From Flectobacillus sp. BAB-3569 (GTDB taxonomy: Bacteria > Bacteroidota > Bacteroidia > Cytophagales > Spirosomataceae): a stretch of DNA of 64,000 bases. Location of the stretch: positions 248,001-312,000 of the forward strand of contig NZ_NJFZ01000006.1 of assembly GCF_002270355.1 (NCBI RefSeq), read 5' to 3'. Within the stretch, counting starts at the first letter, position 1; every line of letters begins with the position of its first letter. Below the pieces are notes generated by a model. The model saw only the letters and a list, made by a program, of their open reading frames with translations. It ran no database searches and was not told the origin of the DNA. A program made the translations under genes and the position numbers. Of the stretch, positions 27,706 to 36,513 are shown piece by piece.

Positions 27706-28155
27706 ATGAGTATATTGGAGCCGTCAGACAATAATCATCTATTGGGAAAAAAGCCAGCTGTTTACTCTGATCATCTTACTATGTATGATCAGTACGGAGC
27801 ATTAGCCTATGGGGTAATTCTTCAAATTATTCCCAATGAACAATTAGCACAGGAGGTGCTAGTGTCGCTGTTTAGTTCAGTATCCTTGCATGGATGCAAT
27901 GAAAATGTCGTGAATAAAACTATTTGTATTATACGTAATGCACGAGCAAAAGCCGTTGAATATAAAGCAAAATACACGAGTTCTACCTCACCTCCTATTA
28001 ACGAAAACCTAGTTTCGGAAGACGCCATCCCAAAACTAGTGTTTGACTTATCGTTTAGACAAGGCCTAAAGCCTGAAGTGATTGCCGAAAAACTCAATAT
28101 CTCAAGAGAAAGGGTATTGAAGGCTTTCAACGAGTATTTTAAACTATTTCGTTAA
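27706..28155 (+). CDS. Divergent ECF sigma-factor-like protein
   Basis: A 149-residue protein resembling a reduced ECF sigma factor. The N-terminal part MYDQYGALAYGVILQIIPNEQLAQEVL follows the region 2.1-2.2 pattern of Cytophagales ECF factors (LYDxYGxxLYGxIxRI...AEEVLQ). The C-terminal SFRQGLKPEVIAEKLNISRERVLKAFNEYF has a region 4 helix-turn-helix. The region 2.4 promoter-contact segment looks very degenerate. The next gene, 18 bases on, is an anti-sigma-type membrane protein, which supports the sigma assignment. Target genes are unknown; it may be a weak or altered sigma factor. Confidence 0.65.
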   Translation: MSILEPSDNNHLLGKKPAVYSDHLTMYDQYGALAYGVILQIIPNEQLAQEVLVSLFSSVSLHGCNENVVNKTICIIRNARAKAVEYKAKYTSSTSPPINENLVSEDAIPKLVFDLSFRQGLKPEVIAEKLNISRERVLKAFNEYFKLFR

Positions 28156-28173
28156 TCCTAATTTTGAACCAAA

Positions 28174-28656
28174 TTGAATACGCAAACATACATAGAAAGT
28201 GGCGTTTTGGAGGCCTATCTCTTGGGCGTGGCTAATGAGTCAGAGCAACAACAGGTAGAGCAATATGCTTATGAGTTTCCAGAAATTGCCGATGCCCTTA
28301 GCCAACTGAGTGTGACAATCAATCAGCACTTTATGGTACAAGCGGTACCCCCTCCTCCAGTGATTCGTGATAGATTGAAATACAAAGAAGAAACGAATGA
28401 CCTCAAAAAATGGGAGTTTACTGAGCAAGGTAGACAGCATCAAGAAAAGCCTAAAGAAGATGCTAGTTATCTGGAGGTAGAATACGACAATACACACATA
28501 AAAGTACATAAATTCTGGCGTCCTGCCTTTATTGCGGTATTTGTGTTATCAAAAATATTTTTGGTTTTGGCTGTGTACTTCTATTTCAAAGCAGAGTCAC
28601 TGATAAAAGAAAATGCCAAACTTCAGCAGGAAGTAGAGGCTAAAGTAAATCGTTAG
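28174..28656 (+). CDS. Anti-sigma factor-like membrane protein (RskA-type)
   Basis: A 160-residue protein starting at TTG 28174 (no ATG is close; homologous-looking N-terminus MNTQTYIESGVLEAYLLG). The N-terminal helical domain SGVLEAYLLGVANESEQQQVEQ fits the RskA/anti-sigma-K N-terminal pattern seen after ECF genes in Bacteroidota. A single helix at about 112-132 (FIAVFVLSKIFLVLAVYFYF) is followed by a short coiled coil (ESLIKENAKLQQEVEAKV). The large periplasmic RskA domain is missing. It probably holds the sigma-like protein at the membrane. Confidence 0.78.
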   Translation: MNTQTYIESGVLEAYLLGVANESEQQQVEQYAYEFPEIADALSQLSVTINQHFMVQAVPPPPVIRDRLKYKEETNDLKKWEFTEQGRQHQEKPKEDASYLEVEYDNTHIKVHKFWRPAFIAVFVLSKIFLVLAVYFYFKAESLIKENAKLQQEVEAKVNR

Positions 28657-28734
28657 AAAATAAAAACACCTGCCCAGAATATCCAGACAGGTGTCGTTCA
28701 CTAACCATTTATATATTATCTTTATTTAGAGGTT

Positions 28735-28768
28735 AAATCACCTGTCTTCCCAAGGACAGGTGATTTTT
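28735..28768. terminator. Bidirectional terminator between anti-sigma gene and PAP2 lipoprotein gene
   Basis: The stem AAATCACCTGTC / GACAGGTGATTT (28735-28746 / 28755-28766) is followed by TTTTA. A second hairpin ACACCTG/CAGGTGT at 28666-28694 shares the same core and could pair with it alternatively. Confidence 0.82.
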
Positions 28769-28785
28769 TATTCTTCAAATTTCAA

Positions 28786-30357
28786 TTATTTTACGCCATC
28801 TTGTTGCCCACGAGCTACTGCTTTATCTCCCACAAGTTTACCGTATTTCAATCCAAATTCGCAGTCCATGCGGTAGTGAATACCACCCATCAAACGTGAC
28901 ATTGAGGCTTCTGAAGCCATATCATTGAATTTGCTTGCATCCGTCGGGAACAAATATCCTAATACTGTAGCTGCTGCCGCAGAAAATGTTGAGTGACCTG
29001 ACGAATAAGCAGGAAAGTTTGGTACTCCTGTCAAGGTCTTAATACTTGGGTCTGCTTGGCTAGGACGAGGGAAGTAATAGTAGGTTTTTGTATACCAACA
29101 ACTTATCGCAGCGTCCATCATGGCTGTATTCAATAGGGCAAGGTTACGTGCTGCACGGAACTCCGACTGTTTATCTGCCACAATATATTTTTCTGCAATC
29201 GCATTCCAATGGCCTGGAGGAGTATAAGTACCAGCACCATCTGCCCAGAAATGTACAATAGCAATATTTTCACGCGTAGCTTTTGTCGTTACATACTCTT
29301 TTACTTCAGCTACTTGTTTTTTAAATTCTGCAGAATTGTAAGAGAGTGGAGGATACTGAATACTCAATTGCTGTAACTCAGGGTTGGTCATGTTCCAAGG
29401 TTTAACATTACCAAAGAATGGAAGCATTGGTGGACGAGGAGCATCTTCTAAAGATTTCCAAGCTACTTCACCTTTTTCTTCAACTCTTTTTGAAAGACTA
29501 TCCCATTGTGCTTTTACACCAATAGCATTACGCATACCGTCTGAACTGTAACGAGCTAAAATTTTTGTAGCAATCGCTTTTCCTAATTTTTCACCAGCTT
29601 CAATATCTGAACGAGTAGAAGCACCAGCCCACAGTTTAAACCATTTCTGTTCTTCTTTCTTTTTATACAAGAATAAAGTATCTTCTGTTGCAGGAAATAA
29701 ACGCTTCATGAATTCATAAGAAACCGCTGCCATAACAGCATCCTCAGAAGGAAAAGAGGGCAAAGTAGACTTACTCACAATTACAGGAGTAATGCTAGCA
29801 TCTACCTGATAAGGTGCTTTTCTTTTATATTGTTGTTTGTAAGCCATTGCCGCTACCAAGGCATCATACTGTGCCACGGATACATATGCATAGGCACGCG
29901 ATGCATATGGAGGATTGGCAAATGGGAAAATAGGGTCTGCATTTGGGTTTGCCGAGTTTGGAATAGGGTACTCACCAGTGGCGTTTTCAGCAGGAGGAAG
30001 GTTGCGTTTAGCAACCAAGCTACGCATAATCTGGTTCCAACGTAAAATTCCACCGCCAGCCCAATAACGGATAGCCAAGCGCTGCTCGTCGCTAATATTA
30101 CCCATCGCTGTTTTTACTTCCTGAAGCTCTTTTTGATAGTTTGCTGAACTTACATCTTCAGGTGCTGTTAATGCTACTTCGGTAGCTGTCTGTAAAATAT
30201 ATGGTTTCCAAGTACCTGCATCAGCATCTACTTTCGTAGGTACAAGGGTTTCTAATTCTGTTCCGTCTTTATCTAAACTTTTTTCACAAGCCCAAATAAC
30301 CACTAATGCTGAAACTGCTGCAAAAAGCTTTTTTATAGATATGAATGAAGATTTCAT
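28786..30357 (-). CDS. PAP2-superfamily (vanadium haloperoxidase/acid phosphatase-type) lipoprotein, copy 2
   Basis: A 523-residue exported lipoprotein; the signal ends VVIWAC with Cys24 as likely lipid site. The PAP2 active site is complete: KTYYYFPRP (motif 1, K-x6-RP), YSSGHSTFS (motif 2) and SRLMGGIHYRMD (motif 3), binding vanadate or phosphate. Length and layout match bacterial vanadium-dependent haloperoxidase-like proteins rather than short PAP2 phosphatases. It is the last gene of a same-strand island with two barrels, a small anchored protein and another PAP2 lipoprotein. Whether it halogenates or dephosphorylates cannot be decided from sequence. Confidence 0.88.
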   Translation of the reverse strand: MKSSFISIKKLFAAVSALVVIWACEKSLDKDGTELETLVPTKVDADAGTWKPYILQTATEVALTAPEDVSSANYQKELQEVKTAMGNISDEQRLAIRYWAGGGILRWNQIMRSLVAKRNLPPAENATGEYPIPNSANPNADPIFPFANPPYASRAYAYVSVAQYDALVAAMAYKQQYKRKAPYQVDASITPVIVSKSTLPSFPSEDAVMAAVSYEFMKRLFPATEDTLFLYKKKEEQKWFKLWAGASTRSDIEAGEKLGKAIATKILARYSSDGMRNAIGVKAQWDSLSKRVEEKGEVAWKSLEDAPRPPMLPFFGNVKPWNMTNPELQQLSIQYPPLSYNSAEFKKQVAEVKEYVTTKATRENIAIVHFWADGAGTYTPPGHWNAIAEKYIVADKQSEFRAARNLALLNTAMMDAAISCWYTKTYYYFPRPSQADPSIKTLTGVPNFPAYSSGHSTFSAAAATVLGYLFPTDASKFNDMASEASMSRLMGGIHYRMDCEFGLKYGKLVGDKAVARGQQDGVK

Positions 30358-30500
30358 GATTCAAAAATTTCAATGATTAAGGAATATTATCAAGAAAAGG
30401 TTTTAAAAACCTTAAGAGATAGCTAATCAAGTGTGAGAAAAGGTTTGATTTACCTAAACAGAAATGATAATCAAAATTTTACACTCTTGAGGCTGCCCAT

Positions 30501-31498
30501 TTATTTATGCCCGTCTTTATGTTCATCTGTTGACATATTGCCCATATGATTAACATCACCAGGACGACAAATTGGACCTGTTGGGATACCGCCACCGCCT
30601 TTATTTTTACGCAAGTCGATATATTGAAGAATACTAATGGAGAACGTGGTAGATTTTCCTACGTTTCTACCTGCAACCACTTGTCCGATTGTTCCCATAA
30701 TTTGTAAGTCTTTCAATTGGGGAATACGATACGCTGCCACCAAACCAATACGAGTCAAGTCCATTTTGGCACACAAGCCTGGCATATCATTTCTACGAAT
30801 GTCGATATCTCCATTTACGATATTTTGCTCATAAGTGGCTTCCAATTGCCAACGGTATGAATAGTGACCAAACTTAGCACCTAAGTTTACCACATCTGGC
30901 ATCATCATTTCATTGGTGAAGTACGCTTGGTCAGAAAAATACATTTCACGGTCAACACGCACATTGCTACGATGTATATAAGCGCCTTGAGCTGTTAGTG
31001 CCAATTCGTGAGGAAGTGTATAATACAAAATTCCACGAGCGAAAACGGTTTTACTTTGCATACCTATTGCCAATGGCAAAAAGTCGGCAACATAGTTATT
31101 GGTAGGAAGAGATCCACCCACAGAGCCAATTACTGATAAGTTTTTGATTTGAGCGAGTCTATATTTCAAGGCCAACGTAAGGTCTTGTACTCCACTCATA
31201 CCTTTCAAAGTACCTTTGGTTGCTTCGGTTTTTACATACGGAAGCATAAATAGTACATTGAAACGGTCAGAAATACCATAGTTACCCATGGCTGTAATAG
31301 TTTGGGTATTTACATTCCCTAAGTTTTTATTTTCTCTGAAAAGTGTGCCCTCCCAGTATTTATTCCATGTGTCATGTGTATAGCCAATTCCACCACAAAA
31401 ATTGTTTTTGCCATGAAAATACCATCCGTCATATTTTGTGCAAAAAGCGATGAGCTAAATGCAAGAATGCTTGATACGAGTAATAGTCTAAATTTCAT
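30501..31498 (-). pseudogene. Outer-membrane barrel protein broken by a frameshift after the signal peptide
   Basis: The signal peptide begins at ATG 31498 (MKFRLLLVSSILAFSSSLFAQ), but its frame stops at 31319. The barrel continues in another frame as YDGWYFHGKNNFCGGIGYTH and on to residues equal to 30501. One extra A in the A4 run at 31434-31437 (T-run on the + strand) would join the frames as AQKYDGWYF. The barrel part has strands such as NVLFMLPYVKTEATKG and ends in a His/Asp-rich tail (NHMGNMSTDEHKDGHK). With the gene otherwise intact, a sequencing error or recent mutation is likely. It lies between two same-strand members of the PAP2 island. Confidence 0.8.
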
Positions 31499-31592
31499 AC
31501 TGTTATATATAAATTGGTATTTTACTATCAAAATAGTTCATCATTGGGTCATAGGGTGCATCTGAGAGCACCCCGACCCGTCTAAATAGAGT

Positions 31593-32693
31593 TTAGAAGC
31601 GATGAGAAAGGGTTGCCGAAATAAAGTAATCCGCAAAAGCGGCATCGCCATGCTTACCGTATTTCAAGTCTGCTACACTCTTAATTCTGTTACGAGTAGT
31701 AGCAATAGGTACTGTGAGAGCAAAGGTGTTTTTCCCTTTTGAGTAAACAATTCCAGGCTCTACTGAGATGATATAACCAGGACGACGGAAGCCTTCGCTT
31801 TTGCCAAAAACGTCGTGTGCAGGAACACCCTCGATACGACCGCCAAAGCTTACCGCTAAGCCAGCTTTTGGAAGTAGTGCATAACTTGCTCCAACACGAC
31901 CTGCAAATTGATCTGCTACTGAATGGTATACCACAATCTCATTGGCAGCGGCTTCTTTAGAAACAGCATTCAAAGTATTGTTTACATTACGTGGGTTGAA
32001 TAAATAAAATCCGTTGAAATAAAGAACAGTCTTAGGAAGTACTTGTTGATAACCTTGAATTTCTAGGTTTGCACCCCATCCGCCATCTCCGAGCTGAATC
32101 GATTGGTCTACAGCCTTAGTAAGTAGATAATCTTTTCCTTCTTTGTCTAGCTTATGAAATTGACCTTGTACGTTCGAATTGCCCGTTGGTGCTTTTACAC
32201 CAAGACCTAAAGCAATATTGCCTTTTGCATGATCTAATGGATCTAATAACCAGTAAGTGGCAGTCAGACGCATATCGCCAATACCTGTTGAATAAGTATC
32301 AAAGTATTGAGAATTTGCAGCGGTATTGCCATAGTGTTCATATTTGGAGGCACGAACATTGACAGCAAAGGGAACATTCAATGCAAAACTCAAGCGACTG
32401 TTGTAGGCATAAGAGATGCCTAAATCAAAACCTTGAGAATCATTGATTACTTCAGTATTGTTTAGAGCTCTATGGGTTTGTTCTTCTGTACCCACAAAAT
32501 GTCTGTGCGAATGAAGGTTTCTAAACCCTAATGAAACTTGCCATTGCCCTGGTTGTAACATCGATGAAGAGCTAGTTCCGCTACCTGTTGAGCAGCTCAT
32601 GTGACGAACAGCTACACATCCTTGTGAAAAATTTTTAAAATTTATTAGAAAAATGCAAAAAAAGATAATTGCGATTGAGGAGAATTTTTTCAT
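31593..32693 (-). CDS. Outer-membrane transporter-like barrel with Cys-rich N-terminus
   Basis: A 366-residue exported protein starting at ATG 32693 (MKKFSSIAIIFFCIFL, ending FKNFSQ). The mature protein begins GCVAVRHMSCSTGSG, a short Cys-containing stretch that recurs in a Bacteroidota family of unknown function. The rest is barrel-like: GQWQVSLGFRNLHSHRHF, FDLGISYAYNSRLSFALNVP, NIALGLGVKAPTGNS, ending SATLSHRF. It resembles MetA-pathway/transporter barrels. It is probably co-transcribed with the frameshifted barrel and PAP2 gene downstream. Confidence 0.75.
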   Translation of the reverse strand: MKKFSSIAIIFFCIFLINFKNFSQGCVAVRHMSCSTGSGTSSSSMLQPGQWQVSLGFRNLHSHRHFVGTEEQTHRALNNTEVINDSQGFDLGISYAYNSRLSFALNVPFAVNVRASKYEHYGNTAANSQYFDTYSTGIGDMRLTATYWLLDPLDHAKGNIALGLGVKAPTGNSNVQGQFHKLDKEGKDYLLTKAVDQSIQLGDGGWGANLEIQGYQQVLPKTVLYFNGFYLFNPRNVNNTLNAVSKEAAANEIVVYHSVADQFAGRVGASYALLPKAGLAVSFGGRIEGVPAHDVFGKSEGFRRPGYIISVEPGIVYSKGKNTFALTVPIATTRNRIKSVADLKYGKHGDAAFADYFISATLSHRF

Positions 32694-32801
32694 ATAATGC
32701 TGAATTTTAGCGTTTTGTATGGACATAGAGGCTCTGTTGGATAAAATTTATCCAAGACAACCTATGCAATAGCTACAGCTACTGCCAACAAATCGTACAA
32801 A

Positions 32802-33350
32802 TTAGCATTGCCGTGGAGGCGGCGATTGAGTATCTACAGAACGAGTTTCTGGGGTGAATAAATGAATGGTGTTTTGACGTGGTTGTACCCAGTCAATGAC
32901 GAATACGATATGCTTCTTGTCAGAAGACATGTATTCCTTCAAGAAGTTTTTGAGTAATTGAGAAGATGATTTTTTAGAGAAGTCACCAGCTTTATCTGCC
33001 ACATGCTCGTTGATGTGCGATGCGAGGTTGAAAAAGCGATCACGAGCAGATTGGTCTATTTTACAAACCGTATAAAGGGTATCATTGACCAATTTCTGAG
33101 AAATCATTTGATAATGAATATCTCCTTGTCTGATAGTCCCACTTACTTTTTTGTCTGTGCTCCAATCCGTTTGGTAAGGAAGCGATAATGGCATTTTGAG
33201 TAGCACATAGTCTTCTTTCCCTGAAATAGGCTGAACCGTATGCGCAAACGAACTTTCGGCTCTATTGGTCTCAAACCAATAGACTACCGAATACCCCATC
33301 ATGTTATACAGAAGGAGTCCAACCAGTAATATGGAAAGAATACGTTTCAA
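32802..33350 (-). CDS. Membrane-anchored protein of unknown function
   Basis: A 182-residue protein with an N-terminal hydrophobic segment (residues 4-27, MKRILSILLVGLLLYNMMGY), either a signal anchor or an uncleaved signal. The rest is hydrophilic with SKKSSSQLLKNFLKEYMSSDKKHIVFVIDWVQ near the end. No motif is recognised. Its place, 108 bases before the Cys-rich barrel gene and on the same strand, suggests a shared operon and a role at the envelope. Confidence 0.7.
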   Translation of the reverse strand: MKRILSILLVGLLLYNMMGYSVVYWFETNRAESSFAHTVQPISGKEDYVLLKMPLSLPYQTDWSTDKKVSGTIRQGDIHYQMISQKLVNDTLYTVCKIDQSARDRFFNLASHINEHVADKAGDFSKKSSSQLLKNFLKEYMSSDKKHIVFVIDWVQPRQNTIHLFTPETRSVDTQSPPPRQC

Positions 33351-33499
33351 CGGATAGATATTTGCACAATGATTCTAGAACAAATTTACAGAAAAATATA
33401 CCAAAAAAATCAGGGTAAAATTCGATTCTTAGGAATGTACAAGTTTTACAGGGCACTTGATGGAGATAAAACTAGTTTTGTCTGATTATTTCTATCAGC

Positions 33500-33538
33500 A
33501 AAAAGCCCTAATCCGTTGTTGTGATTAGGGCTTTTTTT
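33500..33538 (-). terminator. Terminator downstream of PAP2 copy 1
   Basis: The stem AAAAAGCCCTAATC / GATTAGGGCTTTTT with a 9-base loop carries T-runs in both orientations. It stops transcription of the gene at 33556-34953 and separates it from the rest of the island. Confidence 0.85.
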
Positions 33539-33555
33539 AGAATAAACCTTGTATG

Positions 33556-34953
33556 TTATTTGAGGAAAGCTAAACTATTGACGTTTCTTCCTACTTTTTT
33601 ACCCTCTCTTAAACCAACTTCATTATCCTGACGAGTATGAATGCCGCCATAAAAACGTGACATGGCCGATTCGTCGGCAAATTCATAGAAGTTATTAAAG
33701 CTTCTAGCCTTAAATGGCGTGCCTGTAGCGGCATCGTTTCCTCGACCTACGTGCGAATTGTCTACGAATTTAAAGTTGTTTCCATATACATACGTCAAAA
33801 CCTCGGCGGCAGCACCTGACTGAGTTGCATGCCCCGACGAATACCCAGGAAAAGGTGGAGCGGGCCAGAAAGGTTTCCATGTTGGATCTATGGATCTTCT
33901 CACCATAGTGTAAGGGCGTTCGTTATTGAATAGAAATTTGCATTTCCAACAAAGGATAAATGCGTCTGCAACAGCAATTCCTGTGCGAGCAAATCCCTCA
34001 ACAGCTTTGCCCAAAGTAGTTTTTGAGGTTTTGGCTGCAATGTTAGCCAGATTGTATGAGTGCCCAGGAGGTGTAAAAGTCTCGACGGGGTTATCGGCCC
34101 ACCAAACGGCAATTTCTTTTTCTTCAGACGTTAAAGATTTATTTTTGGTATAAACCTCCAAATATTGTGCAAAATACTGAGATGTAATACTAGTCGAAAA
34201 AGCAATTGGCGCTGGAGGAACAAGAGAGGCATTCACGGGAACAAAAGTACGATTGTTGCCCCATGTGGGTTGCATAGGGATTTTTTGCCCATTCTCGGTA
34301 GCTTGCCAAGCCCCAGGAAAAATAGGAACTATGTAGTTTGAAGGAAAATTACGCTTATATCCCTCATGCCCACCGTCGGTTTTTGACCATTCGAAAATGG
34401 CATTGGCTATGTTTTTCCCGAAAGTAGTAGAGCGTTCTATTTCATCGGTATTGGAGCTACCCTTAAAAGCAGCAGTCATAGCCGTTTCGAGCGAGTCAAT
34501 TTTCTTTTGATTATTAGAAGCCTGTGCTAAAGAGCTTTCAGCATATAGTGCTTTCAAGATAGTGGCTTGTCCAGCATTGAGTGCCAATGCCCAGTTATAG
34601 CTTTTTCCAGATTCGATGGTTGGAAGTTTACTTAAATTAGAAAGTTGACCAGCTAAAGAGCTATGATCTAACAAACCAGGAACAATAGATTCGTACATCG
34701 TAAGTCCGCCAAGGCCATAAGCTCTGGCAGCTACAGGAGGAGTATATCCACTGGTACTTTTGGTGAGATTAAGCTGCAATTCTGCCCAATTAGAGGCTAT
34801 TTCGTATGTGAAGGCATCAGCTGGATTAGTTGTATTTGAGGGATTAACATCAGAGTTTTTAGAACATCCTGCAAGAAAAATAGTAAAGAGACCAAGTACA
34901 AACAGCTGTTTAACTACAGACAGTCTGGAGTGAAGTAATTTTTTTTTCATCAT
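33556..34953 (-). CDS. PAP2-superfamily (vanadium haloperoxidase-type) lipoprotein, copy 1
   Basis: A 465-residue lipoprotein with a clear lipobox (FLAGC, Cys30). All three PAP2 motifs are present: KFLFNNERP, PGYSSGHATQSG and SRFYGGIHTRQD. Overall plan resembles copy 2 at 28786-30357, with which it shares DNPVETFTPPGHSYN-like elements (copy 2: DGAGTYTPPGHWN), so they are diverged paralogues. It has its own terminator, and CAAAAATA at 35025-35032 (TATTTTTG on the - strand) is a possible -7 box. As with copy 2, haloperoxidase and phosphatase activity cannot be told apart here. Confidence 0.9.
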   Translation of the reverse strand: MMKKKLLHSRLSVVKQLFVLGLFTIFLAGCSKNSDVNPSNTTNPADAFTYEIASNWAELQLNLTKSTSGYTPPVAARAYGLGGLTMYESIVPGLLDHSSLAGQLSNLSKLPTIESGKSYNWALALNAGQATILKALYAESSLAQASNNQKKIDSLETAMTAAFKGSSNTDEIERSTTFGKNIANAIFEWSKTDGGHEGYKRNFPSNYIVPIFPGAWQATENGQKIPMQPTWGNNRTFVPVNASLVPPAPIAFSTSITSQYFAQYLEVYTKNKSLTSEEKEIAVWWADNPVETFTPPGHSYNLANIAAKTSKTTLGKAVEGFARTGIAVADAFILCWKCKFLFNNERPYTMVRRSIDPTWKPFWPAPPFPGYSSGHATQSGAAAEVLTYVYGNNFKFVDNSHVGRGNDAATGTPFKARSFNNFYEFADESAMSRFYGGIHTRQDNEVGLREGKKVGRNVNSLAFLK

Positions 34954-35259
34954 ATTCTTTCGTAAACTACCATTAAAAGTAGTGTGATTGGTAATGGGCG
35001 GTTGCTTTCAAGGTTATCTCCACACAAAAATAATGCCTAAGAATGCGTTGTTTTGATGATATAAATCAAAACGATGGTTTGGTAAATGTAGATTTCTAAG
35101 AAGATACTCAAATGAAAAAATAGACCGTTTTATGGAATAACTAAGGATTTCGACAAAATCTATGAGACATTCATTAATTTAGTATTGTTTTTAGTAAAGA
35201 AGACATCGTGCTTGTAAAAGCGAATCCTTAAGTTGTAAGTATTTTTAGAAATTATTGAA
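34954..35259. other. Divergent promoter gap between PAP2 copy 1 and dnaG
   Basis: 306 AT-rich bases with no gene. Only a possible -7 box on the - strand (35025-35032) was found; no strong repeat or hairpin is seen. Confidence 0.5.
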
Positions 35260-36513
35260 ATGAGACTTGACCAAGAAACCATAGAGCGAATCAAACAGGC
35301 TGCTCAAGTTGCAGATGTAATAGGCGACTATGTGTCGTTGAAGAAGAAAGGGGCGAATTTATGGGCTTGTTGTCCTTTTCATGGTGAAAAGTCACCGTCA
35401 TTTTCGGTGTCTCCAGCCAAGGGTATTTACAAATGCTTTGGCTGTGGAAAAGCTGGTGATTCGGTTCGCTTTATTATGGACATCGAGGGTTTAGGTTATG
35501 GCGAAGCACTTCGTCACCTTGCCAAAAAATATAGTATTGCTATTCAAGAATCGCCTTTGACGGACGAACAATTGCAAGCTCAAAATGCACGAGAGAGTTT
35601 GTACATTGCTTTGAACTACGCCAAGAACTACTACCAAAATAACCTGTTTCAGCATGAAGAAGGGCAGTCAATAGGATATCCGTATTTTAAAGAAAGAGGT
35701 TTTTCTGATAAAACGATCAAAGCTTTCGAGTTGGGATATAGTCTCGATATCTGGGATGCTTTTACCAGAGATGCACTCAAAAATGGCTATAGTATCGATG
35801 TACTCGAAAAGGCAGGGTTGACAATTCGGAAGCCAGAAGAAAACAAAATGTTTGACCGATTCCGAAATCGTGTCATTTTTCCTATTCATAATGTTTCAGG
35901 TAAAACGATTGCTTTCGGGGCTAGGATTCTCAAAGCGGATAAAAATCAACCCAAATATCTTAATTCTCCCGAAACAGAAGTTTATCACAAATCCAATATT
36001 CTTTACGGAATCTACCAAGCCAAAAATGCTATCCGTTCAAAGGATGTTTGTTATCTGGTAGAAGGATATACCGATGTGATTTCATTGTATCAAGCAGGTA
36101 TCGAAAACGTAGTGGCGTCCTCAGGAACATCCTTGACGCTAGAGCAGATACGCTTGATTGCGAGATTTACACAAAATATTACGGTTCTTTACGATGGTGA
36201 CCCTGCAGGTATCAAGGCATCATTGAGAGGAATGGATATGATTTTGGAGGAAGGTTTGAATGTGAAATTGGTAGTTTTCCCACAAGGAGAAGACCCTGAT
36301 AGTTATGTTCAAAAGATTGGCTCTGACGCATTTGTGCAATATATTACAGACCACGCCTCCGATTTTATTACTTTTAAAGCCGAATTATTCCTGAAAGAAG
36401 CGGGTAACGACCCCTTCAAGCGTGCCGAGTTGATTAAGGATATGGTAGGAAGTATTTCCAGAATTCCAGATTCAATAAAACGCTCAGTGTTTTTCAAAAA
36501 ACAGCAGGCTTAA
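35260..36513 (+). CDS. dnaG: DNA primase, N-terminal and catalytic part (frameshifted gene)
   Basis: Primase makes RNA primers at the replication fork. This 417-residue frame has the zinc-binding domain (Cys38, His41, Cys59, Cys62 in CCPFHGEKSP and YKCFGCGKAGD), the RNA-polymerase domain, and the TOPRIM motifs VEGYTDVISLYQ and LYDGDPAG. It ends abruptly at TAA 36511-36513 just after SVFFKKQQA. The rest of primase continues in the -1 frame at 36513-37322. Together they total about 686 residues, normal for Bacteroidota DnaG. The break is at a run of six A (about 36500-36505), where a seventh A or a -1 slip would give SVFFKKTAGLMQIDEALL. Confidence 0.93.
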   Translation: MRLDQETIERIKQAAQVADVIGDYVSLKKKGANLWACCPFHGEKSPSFSVSPAKGIYKCFGCGKAGDSVRFIMDIEGLGYGEALRHLAKKYSIAIQESPLTDEQLQAQNARESLYIALNYAKNYYQNNLFQHEEGQSIGYPYFKERGFSDKTIKAFELGYSLDIWDAFTRDALKNGYSIDVLEKAGLTIRKPEENKMFDRFRNRVIFPIHNVSGKTIAFGARILKADKNQPKYLNSPETEVYHKSNILYGIYQAKNAIRSKDVCYLVEGYTDVISLYQAGIENVVASSGTSLTLEQIRLIARFTQNITVLYDGDPAGIKASLRGMDMILEEGLNVKLVVFPQGEDPDSYVQKIGSDAFVQYITDHASDFITFKAELFLKEAGNDPFKRAELIKDMVGSISRIPDSIKRSVFFKKQQA

